Part shown: in pieces, positions 53,901-55,676 of the stretch | Numbering within the stretch: the stretch's first letter is position 1 | How the letters are laid out: every line of letters begins with the position of its first letter | DNA from: Heterobilharzia americana | Taxonomy: Eukaryota > Platyhelminthes > Trematoda > Strigeidida > Schistosomatidae | NCBI GenBank assembly: GCA_944470555.2 | Contig: OX104127.1 | Span: forward strand, 132,929,113-132,993,112 | Reading direction: 5' to 3' | DNA: 64,000 nucleotides | The notes under the pieces: model-generated | Seen by the model: only the letters and a program-made list of their open reading frames with translations | What the model was told of the DNA's origin: nothing | The model's database searches: none | Program-made: the position numbers and the translations under genes

Positions 53901-55296
53901 TTAACATCGTCATGTGTGCCTGAGCCGCCTGTGGTTGGAAGGATGGTGCCTAGGCAGGTAGGTGGAAGAGACTACTTCCTTTAGATTTCTCGCGTTGATG
54001 ATGATTGATGCTTGTTGTTGTTGGTTGGGTATCTTCATCACCTCTGTCTTCTCTACGTTCACGTGAAGGAAGTGCCGTCTTCGCTGCCCTGCCTCTTCCA
54101 CCAACTTGTCGGTTTTCGTCTGTAGATCTTCGACTTTGTGCGTCGAGACATTAGACATAAATCGTGGTCGGGGAAATGCAAATTTTCTAGGGTCTTTTCA
54201 TCGATGAAAGAGCGTATGCACATCTTGTCACTGCTGACAGTTTGTTGCATGATCCAGTGGATCACAATGAGGAAGATCATTGATGGTGTAGTAGGCTGCA
54301 GCCTTGTCTTACACCTGTCTTGACTTCAAAGTTATCACTGAGGTTTGTATTGTGAATCACTTAGCATGTGTCATCATCATATAGCAAATAGTTGTTGAAT
54401 CAGGTTGATAAATGTTTGTGGCACGAGAAGCGTAGTGTTGAAATAGTTGCCGAATTACTTCCTGGTCGGCACTATCGAACGCCTTTTCAAAATTGATGAA
54501 ATTTAGGTGAAGTGTTGACTGCCACTCTGCACTCCGTTCTATGATGACGCATAGCGTAGCATTGTAATTTGATCCACAAATGATTTATTGTTCTTGAAGC
54601 CAGCTAGTCTGTTCTGGTTGTAATTTTGAATCCAGAGCATTGAAATTTAGTCTCTCCAGGATGATACGGCCTAATATTTTGCTTGGGGTAGACAGCAGCA
54701 TGATTCCACCTCAGTTCTTACAAAGACCGAATTGGTCGATCTCTACTGGTATATGCGCTCGTGTAAAAACGCCTCGATATTGCCAGTGTTTGAATTATAG
54801 ATTAATGATGAATGGTATTTAGCATCATGTGGCTTATTCCATTAAGTAACAACTTCTATGAAGTCTGTGAATATTAGGAAATTATTTCTTTTACTCTATC
54901 GAAATTCCGTAAATATTGATTGGTTACTTTGATGTACGAATGATGAGAAGAAATACAAATAAGTGTAATCTTGAAATTATATCGTTTAATGAATCATTTT
55001 GTATATTCAATTTTTTATTTATGAAATAGGATTGTAATAAAGTACTAACTGGATCCAATTTTCATGAAGTTGATGGATATGCTTATTGTAATTCACATTA
55101 TTACACTAGACGTGGTCTATTATGCATTGCATGCTCATCACCAATAACTGGACGATGTGTTAATGCACTTGGTAAACGTTATCATCCAGAACACTTTTTA
55201 TGTGCTTATTGTTTACATCCATTACAAACGGGTACATTTAAAGAACATTCAGGTAAACCGTATTGTCATCAATGTTTCACTCAACTTTTTGGTTAA
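7610..55296 (+). CDS. PXN: Paxillin-family focal-adhesion adaptor, 3' part of gene (6 exons)
   Basis: Joining 7610-7742, 31537-32070, 35698-35871, 45646-45764, 51006-51120 and 55030-55296 gives about 447 residues ending in TAA. Every intron begins GT and ends AG, and phases agree at all five junctions. Order: LD4-like motif, Asn-rich linker, LD5-like motif, then LIM1-LIM4. Four LIM domains ending a few residues after the last zinc ligand, preceded by LD motifs, define paxillin, Hic-5 and leupaxin; invertebrates usually have a single paxillin. In that family the LD motifs bind FAK, vinculin and GIT/PKL, and the LIM region targets the protein to integrin adhesions. The start codon and LD1-LD3 are not visible, so the gene is 5'-incomplete here. 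Introns are 23.8, 3.6, 9.8, 5.2 and 3.9 kb and filled with transposons. Family assignment is strong; exact orthology is inferred. Confidence 0.87.
7932..8150 (-). mobile_element. Family B hammerhead SINE, minus strand
   Basis: The minus strand runs from the degraded head (B-box-like GGTTCAATCCCTGG) through the hammerhead at about 7965-8017 to the tail ending CCAACTGATGTT. Core is CUGAGGA and stem II is GUCC/GGAC. The GAAA block reads GAAG here, so the copy is probably dead. Confidence 0.75.
8161..8345 (+). mobile_element. Family B hammerhead SINE, plus strand
   Basis: It contains the head (TTAGTGGCTTAGTAGTAACG), a hammerhead-like segment at 8246-8296 (CTAAGGAG, stem II GTCCCATACTAGGAC, GAAAC) and the tail. 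G5 of the core is changed to A, which should abolish cleavage. With the copy at 7932-8150 it forms an inverted pair. Confidence 0.75.
8440..8690 (+). mobile_element. 3' end of a second RTE-like family (RTE-2), degraded
   Basis: It resembles the C-terminal and 3' UTR part of the 29236-30397 element (TCACGATGGTGCAGATGTACACA), ending in an A-rich AATAAAATAAAATAAG tail. No ORF. Confidence 0.5.
9045..9320 (+). mobile_element. Family C tRNA-SINE, degraded
   Basis: Carries TTCACATGATAGCAG, GTGATTGAGGTGAAACT, a tRNA-like middle at 9166-9240 (CTCATAGCTTGTTGGTAAAG) and the family C tail with CAATCCTCACC and CTACCAAACCACA. Its left edge at 9063-9090 also has a piece of the tail in inverse orientation. 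Confidence 0.55.
9380..9444. repeat. (TA)n microsatellite
   Basis: About 65 bases of perfect alternating TA, a common site of length variation. Confidence 0.95.
9881..10165. repeat. Left arm of long palindrome split by an RTE insertion
   Basis: It is the near-perfect reverse complement of 10392-10450 joined to 11359-11582. The loop between arms is 10166-10391. The loop is more GC-rich than its surroundings and has only short chance ORFs. No transposase is visible, so this could be a non-autonomous fold-back or MITE-like element. Confidence 0.85.
10392..11582. repeat. Right arm of long palindrome, interrupted by RTE copy E2
   Basis: 10392-10450 pairs with the inner end of the left arm. Pairing resumes at 11359 and continues to 11582 once the RTE copy and one target duplication are set aside. 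The two pieces join exactly at the duplicated CTGGTAGAAT. Confidence 0.85.
10451..11348 (-). mobile_element. 5'-truncated RTE copy (E2) with 10-bp target duplication
   Basis: Reverse complement of about the last 850 bases of E1, very similar to it. It includes the (TTA)n tail at 10451-10472 and C-terminal coding sequence such as WRRSCEEEMRASGLSW and KTEVMKIPHHHHQQQQ. CTGGTAGAAT is duplicated at 10441-10450 and 11349-11358. Truncated upstream in the reverse-transcriptase region near the FADD motif. Confidence 0.92.
11583..12145. other. Unassigned AT-rich intron DNA
   Basis: Nothing recognised except a short AAT run at 11941-11958. Confidence 0.55.
12150..12540 (+). mobile_element. Family A (Sm-alpha-like) hammerhead SINE
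   Basis: The unit has a tRNA-like head (A box region TGGCATAGTGGATAACGCC at 12382-12400), the hammerhead at 12463-12517, and the trailing CTAGCCACACCCAACC. Its 5' part contains an inverted repeat, 12150-12212 against 12282-12345, made from the conserved family block TTGTTTTGTTGGATCGAATT in both orientations. Confidence 0.85.
12463..12517 (+). ncRNA. Hammerhead ribozyme motif, family A
   Basis: Core CTGACGA at 12477-12483, stem II GTCC/GGAC around CAAATA, GAAA, a short self-complementary stem III (CGCGC), then the cleavage triplet ATC and CTGG. This matches the Sm-alpha schistosome hammerhead except for C instead of U at position 7, a position known to tolerate change. Stem I next to the core is short (CAG/CUG). 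Confidence 0.8.
12545..14060 (-). mobile_element. CR1-like non-LTR retrotransposon relic, reverse-transcriptase region
   Basis: Minus-strand reading gives SLNPSQSLGPGGVSS, ITSPFLKTMEKLL, DYSSAFDSVPTSLL, GVSRGAVLSPFLF and NGLMLNPSKRQTV, the ordered blocks of a non-LTR reverse transcriptase. A C-terminal part at 12545-12853 resembles that of the relic at 21467-22090. The YADD box is degraded (VHDLTVS) and several stops and shifts are present. The endonuclease is missing. Confidence 0.85.
14213..15306 (+). mobile_element. Penelope-like element relic
   Basis: Plus-strand pieces read FYTRYMDEIFI (the RYVDDIF catalytic box), FFDVLFTRRVSG, YTYNKQLTSFHNFFP and FKKLFVENDYPLCFV. These match the order of Penelope-like reverse transcriptase and thumb. 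The end EEALVIRIHKPGLYI resembles the C-terminus of the linked GIY-YIG domain. Many stops; inactive. The lineage differs from the copies at 46612 and 32590. Confidence 0.7.
15593..15835 (+). other. Short ORF of unknown nature
   Basis: An 81-codon ORF with no domain I recognise, in AT-rich intron DNA. 15307-16060 otherwise has nothing I can assign. Confidence 0.2.
16065..16240 (+). mobile_element. Family D tRNA-headed SINE
   Basis: Has GAATAGCTGAGTGGTAACGT, then GGTTCGAATATTAGG (B box), GAGTCCTGACAAACACGAAG and a final CCATCCAAC. Similar arrangements occur at 27945-28115 and 36131-36310, with a fragment near 43810-43925. No hammerhead core seen. Confidence 0.6.
16434..17600 (-). mobile_element. 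5'-truncated, diverged RTE fragment (copy E4)
   Basis: Nearly identical to E3 over 16434-17128, then extends into reverse transcriptase. Minus strand reads GKLSDTYEVKTGIRQGCLLS and PMIFLIVVD. Multiple frameshifts. The different 5' truncation from E3 indicates independent insertions of one subfamily, or loss of part of E3. Confidence 0.85.
17822..17852. repeat. (CA)n microsatellite
   Basis: About 15 CA units. The surrounding 17620-19080 is AT-rich intron with nothing else recognised. Confidence 0.95.
19110..19310 (+). other. Exon-like open frame of uncertain status
   Basis: After TTATTCAG an open frame reads LRVQPSYQYLHSN and, near its end, VTKCLRCGKETLL, with a CxxC pair and more varied composition than the flanks. 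I see no GT donor consistent with paxillin phases. It may be a pseudo-exon, a cassette exon, or chance. Confidence 0.2.
19311..20290. other. Unassigned AT-rich intron DNA
   Basis: No coding, RNA or repeat feature recognised. Confidence 0.55.
20300..20600 (+). mobile_element. Family C tRNA-SINE, well preserved
   Basis: The tRNA-like part at 20444-20517 begins GGACCTTGTAGCTCAGTTGC (A box) and has GGTTCAAATCC (B box). The tail follows: TTTCACCTTCAATCATCACC, AAATACTAATCTTCCAAACC, ACGGCTACCTCAGATA. The upstream block CACTAATTCACATGAC is shared with 6560-6790. This is a tRNA-derived SINE, not a tRNA gene. Confidence 0.75.
20601..21460. other. Unassigned AT-rich intron DNA
   Basis: No supportable feature; a short TATATATC run near 20618-20635. 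Confidence 0.5.
21467..22090 (-). mobile_element. CR1-like retrotransposon relic (same family as 12545-14060)
   Basis: Minus strand reads FSDDLIVSISVSS (catalytic box), NGLVFNSSKYQTINFTFRC, then a C-terminal part with LKIVSRTRGVPLNLLIKTVV, which parallels the 12545-12853 segment. Internally deleted, with stops. Confidence 0.75.
22310..22660 (+). mobile_element. RTE-2 3' UTR fragment
   Basis: It parallels the 3' end of the 29236-30397 element: CCAGTGGTTGGAGACT, CACACACATTATCCTCATCT, CAACTCGGACCGTTACGCAG and TAATG. Only the non-coding end and last codons remain. Confidence 0.75.
22765..23190 (+). mobile_element. Family B hammerhead SINE, near full length
   Basis: Left leader (AGCACTCAGTGGTGACTAGC, GTGACCAGTGGAGTC), tRNA-like head (CAGTGGCTCAATGGTAACGT and GGGTTCGATGACTGG), hammerhead segment at 23074-23125 and tail. 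This copy and 34955-35300 share a subfamily pattern: stem II region UACCAUACUAGUGGGA and GAGA instead of GAAA, which should block cleavage. Confidence 0.8.
23911..25072 (-). mobile_element. RTE-2 retroelement copy, left arm of 1,162-bp inverted repeat
   Basis: Minus strand codes the reverse-transcriptase C-terminal half: LFLFNFIIDILMDV, a stretch with FTYLGSRISPDGSVADKISA and FRSVLLCGCETW, then a tail at 24276-24467. The 3' end is CTCGGACCATTACGCAGTAA followed by TGGTTCATCATAAG. It matches 29236-30397 in reverse complement over the same length; the translated ORFs of 118 and 63 codons are identical in the two copies. Stops and a shift break the frame. Confidence 0.9.
25073..25514. other. Unassigned AT-rich intron DNA
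   Basis: Nothing recognised between the RTE-2 copy and the family A SINE. Confidence 0.5.
25515..25750 (-). mobile_element. Family A hammerhead SINE, minus strand
   Basis: Minus strand: conserved 5' block (ATTCTCCGTTATTG...ATGGGCTCATATTC), tRNA-like head and a hammerhead at 25515-25572 (TTGACGAG, GTCC...GGAT, GAAA, TGCGCATTC). C3 of the core is U, so cleavage should be lost. Confidence 0.75.
25751..26300. other. Unassigned intron DNA
   Basis: No ORF or repeat that I recognise. Confidence 0.45.
26320..27430 (+). mobile_element. RTE-2-like retroelement, old and strongly diverged
   Basis: Plus strand reads GCPLSPILFNFVIDVLIDMT near 26350 and, further on, nucleotide matches to the 29434-29790 region (TGTCGACCACTTCACTTACT at 26626-26645), ending in a 3' region like that at 30100-30370. 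Many stops and shifts. Confidence 0.7.
27431..27940. other. Unassigned AT-rich intron DNA
   Basis: Nothing recognised. Confidence 0.45.
27945..28115 (+). mobile_element. Family D tRNA-headed SINE
   Basis: CTCAACAGTAACGTTTCTGA, GGGTTCGAATCTCAGGCGGG (B box), GCAGACACGTCTTGG, CAAAAAGCACGAAAGCTAGG and CATCCAACTA at the end. Same order as 16065-16240. Confidence 0.6.
28116..29000. other. Unassigned AT-rich intron DNA
   Basis: No coding or repeat signal that I can support. Confidence 0.45.
29005..30397 (+). mobile_element. RTE-2 retroelement copy, right arm of inverted repeat at 29236-30397
   Basis: The longer of the two copies. It starts around VFLNLKVAFDSFD (conserved RT block A), continues through GVRQSYSFSLFLFNFIIDIL and FTYLGSRISPDGSVADKISA, and ends with the same 3' UTR as the left copy. 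The part from 29236 on is an equal-length reverse complement of 23911-25072. 5'-truncated, with a stop at 29422 and a frameshift near 29790. Confidence 0.9.
30420..30720 (+). mobile_element. Degraded RTE-2-like 3' fragment
   Basis: CAGCAGTCAGTGGTCGAAGA, the T-rich stretch and a second TAATGAACGTCTATGC resemble the 3' region at 27120-27400. 30720-31085 holds nothing recognised. Confidence 0.4.
31090..31250 (+). mobile_element. Family A hammerhead SINE, degraded
   Basis: Head remnant TATTGGATAACG and GGGTTCGAATCTCAGGG (B box), then CTGACGAGTTCC at 31189-31200 with AAGAAAAAATGTGCGCCCTA. Stem II and GAAA are damaged. Confidence 0.65.
31537..32070 (+). CDS. PXN: Paxillin exon: Asn-rich linker, LD5-like motif, first zinc ligands of LIM1
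   Basis: Acceptor AACTTAG ends at 31536 and donor ACA|GTAAGC follows 32070; both ends are phase 0. The exon encodes 178 residues: a Ser/Asn-rich low-complexity linker, an uninterrupted (AAT)19 tract at 31693-31749 coding 19 Asn, then a Gln/Tyr/His-rich stretch. Near the end LLNSMLNDLSCEL fits LD5, directly before LIM1 as in paxillin. The last residues CYACKKPINGT supply the first CxxC zinc pair of LIM1, whose remainder is in the next exon. The linker is fast-evolving and not recognisable by itself; the LD5-LIM1 join identifies the exon. Confidence 0.85.
31693..31749 (+). repeat. Coding (AAT)19 microsatellite, poly-Asn
   Basis: Nineteen perfect AAT codons lie in the second recognised paxillin exon and add 19 Asn to the linker before LD5. 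A perfect triplet tract should be length-polymorphic without frameshift. Confidence 0.95.
32489..32508. repeat. (ATAAC)n short tandem repeat
   Basis: About four units of AACAT between the third coding exon region and the Penelope-like relic. Confidence 0.7.
32590..33260 (+). mobile_element. Penelope-like element relic with GIY-YIG region
   Basis: Plus strand reads GYERGLVRTLFTRMKKMCSK (thumb region after RT), then NCVYQLTCAFGSNWIRRTER (GIY-YIG core, degraded), RFHGHILRN, KSAIAKHSVRTGHQM and LFAEAVAIKHF. These are the ordered blocks of the Penelope-like GIY-YIG endonuclease. The Tyr of YIG is lost (WIR) and stops interrupt. About 380 bases downstream (33622-33680) is GGAGCTGATAAAAGG. Confidence 0.75.
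33700..34310. other. Unassigned intron DNA
   Basis: A block at 33730-33900 with CGTTAGATTTGATTCTCTAC and AGAGTGTTAGGTCGTAC has composition unlike its flanks and could be part of an LTR, but I cannot confirm it. Confidence 0.3.
34316..34600 (-). mobile_element. Family A hammerhead SINE, minus strand
   Basis: The trailing block (left: CGATGTCTGTTGGCTGATGG) and hammerhead at 34412-34474. The minus strand gives CTGACGAGTCC, AAGAAAC and GCGCGTCC. The core is intact with C at position 7; the 3' side of stem II is damaged. The head beyond 34480 is degraded. Confidence 0.7.
34655..34805 (+). mobile_element. Family A hammerhead SINE, degraded
   Basis: The A-box region AGTGGCCTAGTGGATAGCAC and a B-box remnant precede CTGACCCGTCACAAATGGGT. 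The last blocks ACACGTTTTGTGAATTCCAC and TGCTAAC fit family A. No active hammerhead core. Confidence 0.65.
34955..35300 (+). mobile_element. Family B hammerhead SINE
   Basis: Leader (GTGACCAGTGGAGTCAACCA), head (CAGTGGCTCAGTGGTAACAT; CAGGTTCGATGACTGG), hammerhead segment at 35194-35245 and tail. Same subfamily as 22765-23190, with GAGA in place of GAAA. It lies about 400 bases before the exon at 35698. Confidence 0.8.
35698..35871 (+). CDS. PXN: Paxillin exon: rest of LIM1, start of LIM2
   Basis: Acceptor TTTGAACAG ends at 35697; donor GAG|GTTTGT starts at 35872; phase 0 at both ends, 58 residues. It begins LITAIGKEWHPEHFTCSSC, a typical second zinc module of a LIM domain, and continues to YCTQCH, completing LIM1. 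It then has CGYC, the first ligand pair of LIM2. No stop codon or frameshift is present. Confidence 0.92.
36131..36310 (+). mobile_element. Family D tRNA-headed SINE
   Basis: TTGGATAGCTCAGTGGTAAC (A box), GGGTTCGAATGTCAGG (B box), then AACCAACAAACATGGAATCT and a degraded end. 35872-36130 is intron with nothing else recognised. Confidence 0.6.
36725..36960. mobile_element. Head-to-head pair of family C tRNA-SINEs
   Basis: 36725-36845 is a minus-strand copy (tail first, tRNA-like part at the right end, truncated before the B box). 36847-36960 is a plus-strand copy. The plus copy has a 74-nt tRNA-like body: GGACC/GGTCC acceptor ends, AGCGCAGTTGGTAGAGC (A box), GGTTCGAATCT (B box), then the AAAATTTCATTTCA tail. 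The anticodon arm is poor, so I do not call a tRNA gene. Confidence 0.75.
36961..38160. other. Unassigned AT-rich intron DNA
   Basis: No feature I can support beyond short A/T runs and a few CA repeats near 37617-37630. Confidence 0.5.
38165..38340 (-). repeat. Inverted repeat arm, possible Penelope pLTR piece
   Basis: Its reverse complement matches 39390-39545 over about 150 bases. The minus strand contains AGCAGCTGATGAGAAACCAC followed by GAAATAAAGTGGATAC. A Penelope-like C-terminal remnant (GHKETVINLSIPW) follows on the plus strand at about 38548-38586. Confidence 0.65.
38767..38826 (-). ncRNA. Hammerhead ribozyme motif, family A
   Basis: Minus strand: ACATCCAG, core CTGACGA, stem II GUC/GAU with a larger loop, GAAA, TGCGCGTT, then CTGGATTC. 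Stem I is a perfect 5-bp UCCAG/CUGGA. All core bases fit except C at tolerant position 7. The cleavage triplet GUU is allowed but weaker than GUC. Confidence 0.75.
39038..39103 (+). ncRNA. Hammerhead-derived motif, family A, inactive
   Basis: CTGACAAGTCCCAAATAAAA with GAAAC and GCGCGTCC. G8 of the core is changed to A and stem II is lost, so it should not cleave. Confidence 0.65.
39390..39545 (+). repeat. Inverted repeat arm, possible Penelope pLTR piece
   Basis: Reverse complement of 38165-38340 with about 25 bases missing after the GAAATAAA block. It contains AGCAGCTGATGAGAAACCAT on the plus strand. Confidence 0.65.
39793..39966 (+). other. Open frame followed by a donor-like site
   Basis: An open stretch ends SLLKQNLKHLKNPE and is followed by CCGGAG|GTGAGT, a good donor match. 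I find no convincing acceptor, and LIM2 is continuous between 35871 and 45646 without it. It could be a cryptic exon; probably chance. Confidence 0.15.
40060..40490. mobile_element. Two degraded family B SINE pieces in inverted orientation
   Basis: 40060-40330 is a minus-strand head and leader (GCCACTGAGCCGGTGGGTCG, GTCACTACTTCTCATT). 40345-40490 is a plus-strand ribozyme and tail (CCAGTGCTCCCAGGTTTCCA, CTGATGTCAATAAATC). Neither keeps a hammerhead core. Confidence 0.6.
40491..41230. other. Unassigned AT-rich intron DNA
   Basis: No feature recognised. Confidence 0.5.
41235..41700 (-). mobile_element. Family B SINE nested in a family A SINE
   Basis: Family A material lies on both sides: a hammerhead at 41248-41312 on the left (minus strand CTGACGAGTACC, GAAAC, CTGGATTCC) and the conserved block TTCTCCGTTGTTTTGTTGGA at 41600-41619 on the right. 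41385-41520 is a minus-strand family B copy (CTGAGGAG, GAAAC). Its cleavage triplet is changed to GCC, so it should not cut. Confidence 0.75.
41701..42640. other. Unassigned AT-rich intron DNA
   Basis: Only a short (TA)n run near 41910-41924 and a 72-codon ORF of no recognised content at 42243-42461. Confidence 0.45.
42690..43480 (+). other. Degraded retroelement-like block, perhaps Gypsy RNase H
   Basis: Plus strand near 42715-42785 reads LFGERQDYGTPQFELITDKQ, resembling the YGxxFELVTDHKPL block of Gypsy-type RNase H. The following 700 bases are richer in C and G than the surroundings but broken by stops. Only the short motif supports this. Confidence 0.35.
43490..43930. other. GC-richer DNA with a family D SINE fragment
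   Basis: 43810-43925 contains CAGTCGCAGACACGC and GAATGCCAACAAACACAAAA, like the tail of family D. 43490-43800 is not assigned. Confidence 0.4.
44210..44370 (+). mobile_element. Family A hammerhead SINE, degraded
   Basis: Head remnant and a hammerhead-like end at 44299-44352. Stem II UCCUAAAUAGGA, GAAAC, GCCCGTCC and CTGGATTCC remain, but the core reads TTAATGG, with C3, G5 and A9 changed. Inactive. 44371-44920 holds nothing else recognised. Confidence 0.7.
44921..44967. repeat. (AT)n microsatellite next to RTE 3' end
   Basis: About 47 bases of alternating AT, directly before the RTE fragment E5. Confidence 0.95.
44975..45320 (-). mobile_element. Short 5'-truncated RTE fragment (E5)
   Basis: Reverse complement of the last 330 bases of the RTE family: minus strand reads YEEEMRASGLSCSQVQKIAE and related C-terminal sequence. 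Flanked on both sides by short TA runs. 45321-45645 is intron with no other feature. Confidence 0.85.
45646..45764 (+). CDS. PXN: Paxillin exon: middle of LIM2
   Basis: A long C/T tract and TTTCTAG precede 45646; donor TC|GTAAGT follows 45764. It enters in phase 0 and leaves in phase 2. It codes KCVLALARAWHPEHFFCYEC followed by a linker ending KLYC, the second zinc module of LIM2 less its final ligand. It continues the CGYCGEAVVE end of the preceding exon with no gap relative to vertebrate LIM2, which argues against a constitutive exon between 35871 and 45646. Confidence 0.92.
45765..46600. other. Unassigned intron DNA
   Basis: A block near 46070-46190 (CTCGGAGTATTACACTCTCC, ATTCGTCCCGGGGTTG) differs in composition and could be an LTR or pLTR remnant; not confirmed. 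Confidence 0.35.
46612..48110 (-). mobile_element. Penelope-like element relic, first copy
   Basis: Minus strand gives RMQSPISPIVADIFMDSWKN and RYVDDIFTLL (RT catalytic box, about 47660-47670), then a thumb with ASLVKYLNDRTRNLTSQYRD and ALVGNNYHLQFINKFI. The GIY-YIG region has NLIFRIPCDDSEVRYTGQTS. Within it, 47400-47560 is a family A hammerhead SINE fragment. 46903-48110 is duplicated at 51621-52825. Confidence 0.85.
47400..47560 (-). mobile_element. Family A SINE fragment inside the Penelope-like element
   Basis: Contains GGCATGTGGGCTCCTAAGCG and the hammerhead remnant at 47493-47560 (minus strand GAGTCCCAAAGAGGAC, CTGGATTCTACTG). The core and GAAA block are lost. The same fragment sits at the same point in the second Penelope copy (52118-52272). 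Confidence 0.8.
48111..48530. other. Unassigned AT-rich intron DNA
   Basis: Nothing recognised. Confidence 0.45.
48535..48860 (-). mobile_element. Family B hammerhead SINE, near full length
   Basis: Minus strand order: leader (AGTGCTCGTTGGTGACTAGC, GTGACCGGTGGAGTC), tRNA-like head (CAGTGGCTCAATGGTAACGC and GGATTCGATCCCTG), hammerhead at 48567-48612, and tail. It faces a plus-strand copy at 48888. Confidence 0.85.
48567..48612 (-). ncRNA. Hammerhead ribozyme motif, family B, structurally complete
   Basis: Minus strand: GCACTG, core CTGAGGA, stem II GTCCT/AGGAC with loop ATACT, GAAA, CAGCTGTC, TAGTGC. Stem I is 6 bp including one G-U pair. Only core position 7 (G for U) differs from consensus; that position tolerates any base in mutational studies of the hammerhead (Ruffner and colleagues). 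Stem III is a self-complementary CAGCUG with no room for a loop. Confidence 0.75.
48888..49075 (+). mobile_element. Family B hammerhead SINE
   Basis: Starts within the head (GGTCGCGGGTTCGATCCCTG) and has the hammerhead at 48970-49015 and the complete tail to ATGAATAACAACTTGAAA. Orientation is that of the paxillin transcript. Confidence 0.85.
48970..49015 (+). ncRNA. Hammerhead ribozyme motif, family B, structurally complete
   Basis: GCACTG 48970-48975, core CTGAGGA 48976-48982, stem II GTCC/GGAC, GAAA 48998-49001, CAGCTGTC to 49009, CAGTGC 49010-49015. Stem I is a perfect 6 bp and the predicted cleavage triplet is GUC, the best one. The best-preserved family B motif in the window, on the sense strand of a paxillin intron. 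Confidence 0.78.
49240..49690. mobile_element. Two degraded family B SINE pieces, inverted
   Basis: 49240-49450 is minus strand (TTAGTTGAGGAACCATCGGA, GCTGTTTCGTCC) and 49505-49690 plus strand (CCGACCCACTGGCTAAAAGG, AAGTCCTACGGTAGGACGTA). Cores are lost. 49691-50520 is unassigned. Confidence 0.6.
50530..50745 (-). mobile_element. Family B hammerhead SINE, minus strand
   Basis: Hammerhead at 50571-50621 on the minus strand: CTGAGGA, GTCC/GGAC, GAAA, CAGCTGTC present, but stem I is disrupted (CAATAC). The head is degraded (ATTCGATGCCTAGC). Confidence 0.7.
51006..51120 (+). CDS. PXN: Paxillin exon: end of LIM2, first half of LIM3
   Basis: Acceptor TCTTTTAG ends at 51005 and donor CAC|GTAAGT follows 51120. 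The first base completes a Ser codon split with the previous exon. SNCYFIRFG supplies the last LIM2 ligand as Cys (Asp is common here in vertebrate paxillin). LIM3 begins with CSGC and continues to WHKDCFTCH. The H-to-C change in the third ligand (DCFTC) also occurs in vertebrate paxillin LIM3, which supports matching the domains one to one. Confidence 0.9.
51355..51480 (+). mobile_element. Small RTE-2-like fragment
   Basis: GATGAGGTCATGAACCTTCA followed by TCGACT resembles 29895-29930. No more can be said. Confidence 0.35.
51483..51595 (+). mobile_element. Family C tRNA-SINE tail
   Basis: GGACCGCGGCCGGGTTTTCA, TCTCACCTTCAATCATCACC, then CTAGTCTGCCAAACTACGGC. Head missing. Directly precedes the second Penelope copy. 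Confidence 0.65.
51621..52825 (-). mobile_element. Penelope-like element relic, second copy
   Basis: A 1,205-base near-identical direct repeat of 46903-48110, including the nested family A fragment. It stops inside the GIY-YIG region on the left. Small differences (single bases and short indels) separate the two copies. Confidence 0.88.
52826..53220. other. Unassigned intron DNA
   Basis: Nothing recognised. Confidence 0.45.
53270..54722 (-). mobile_element. 5'-truncated, diverged RTE copy (E6) inserted in a family A SINE
   Basis: Minus strand matches E1 from about 2380 to the (TAA)n end, with many indels; pieces such as IINARNLKEVVSSTYL and SNVSTHKVEDLQTKTDKLVE can be read. Family A sequence flanks it: GTTGAGTGGACCAAATT on the left and GACCGAATTGGTCGATCTCT on the right. 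The near-repeat GACCAAATT/GACCGAATT is probably the target duplication. Confidence 0.85.
54723..54830 (-). mobile_element. Family A SINE 5' block, right flank of E6
   Basis: CGATCTCTACTGGTATATGC and GCCTCGATATTGCCAGTG match the conserved block at 38650-38740. 54831-55029 is intron without features up to the acceptor of the last exon. Confidence 0.65.
55030..55296 (+). CDS. PXN: Paxillin terminal exon: end of LIM3 and LIM4
   Basis: Acceptor ATGAAATAG ends at 55029. The exon codes 88 residues and TAA at 55294-55296. It opens with DCNK, giving the final Cys of the LIM3 middle cluster, and continues to YCNSH, whose His is the last LIM3 ligand as in vertebrate paxillin. LIM4 is complete in this exon: CIAC, HPEHFLCAYC and YCHQC, ending QCFTQLFG. 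Stopping just after the last zinc ligand is normal for paxillin-family proteins. Confidence 0.93.
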   Translation, partial: DCNKVLTGSNFHEVDGYAYCNSHYYTRRGLLCIACSSPITGRCVNALGKRYHPEHFLCAYCLHPLQTGTFKEHSGKPYCHQCFTQLFG

Positions 55297-55401
55297 TATA
55301 TTATATAATTTTGTTGCTTTTAAAAGAATGTATATTTCGAAAACTTCATCAGCTATTTCTTTATTTTTATTTTTGCTTTTTTTGACGAAAAAAACACATC
55401 G

Positions 55402-55407
55402 AATAAA
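55402..55407 (+). promoter_or_regulatory. Candidate poly(A) signal AATAAA
   Basis: AATAAA lies about 106 bases after the paxillin stop codon in AT-rich DNA, a reasonable distance for a short 3' UTR. Other A/T-rich hexamers follow to about 55560, so the real cleavage site is not determined. Confidence 0.45.
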
Positions 55408-55676
55408 AATGTTAATCATAACAACTTTCTAATTTATATTTTACGCTACTTTATAGTTTAAAGTATTGTACATATTATAATGATTTGTTTTATTATGCAT
55501 ATCACATTCATATATAAGTTTTTGTCTTTAAATATATCTACTTTTTATTCATTATACTTTTATTGGTTCTTCTTATCTCAGTGTGTTTAACATTTTCCAG
55601 TTTTAAAATTACATAGATGTATATTTTTAAGACTTTTTTTATATTATAAGCTTCAGGGTTAGCTGTTTTCTATAAC

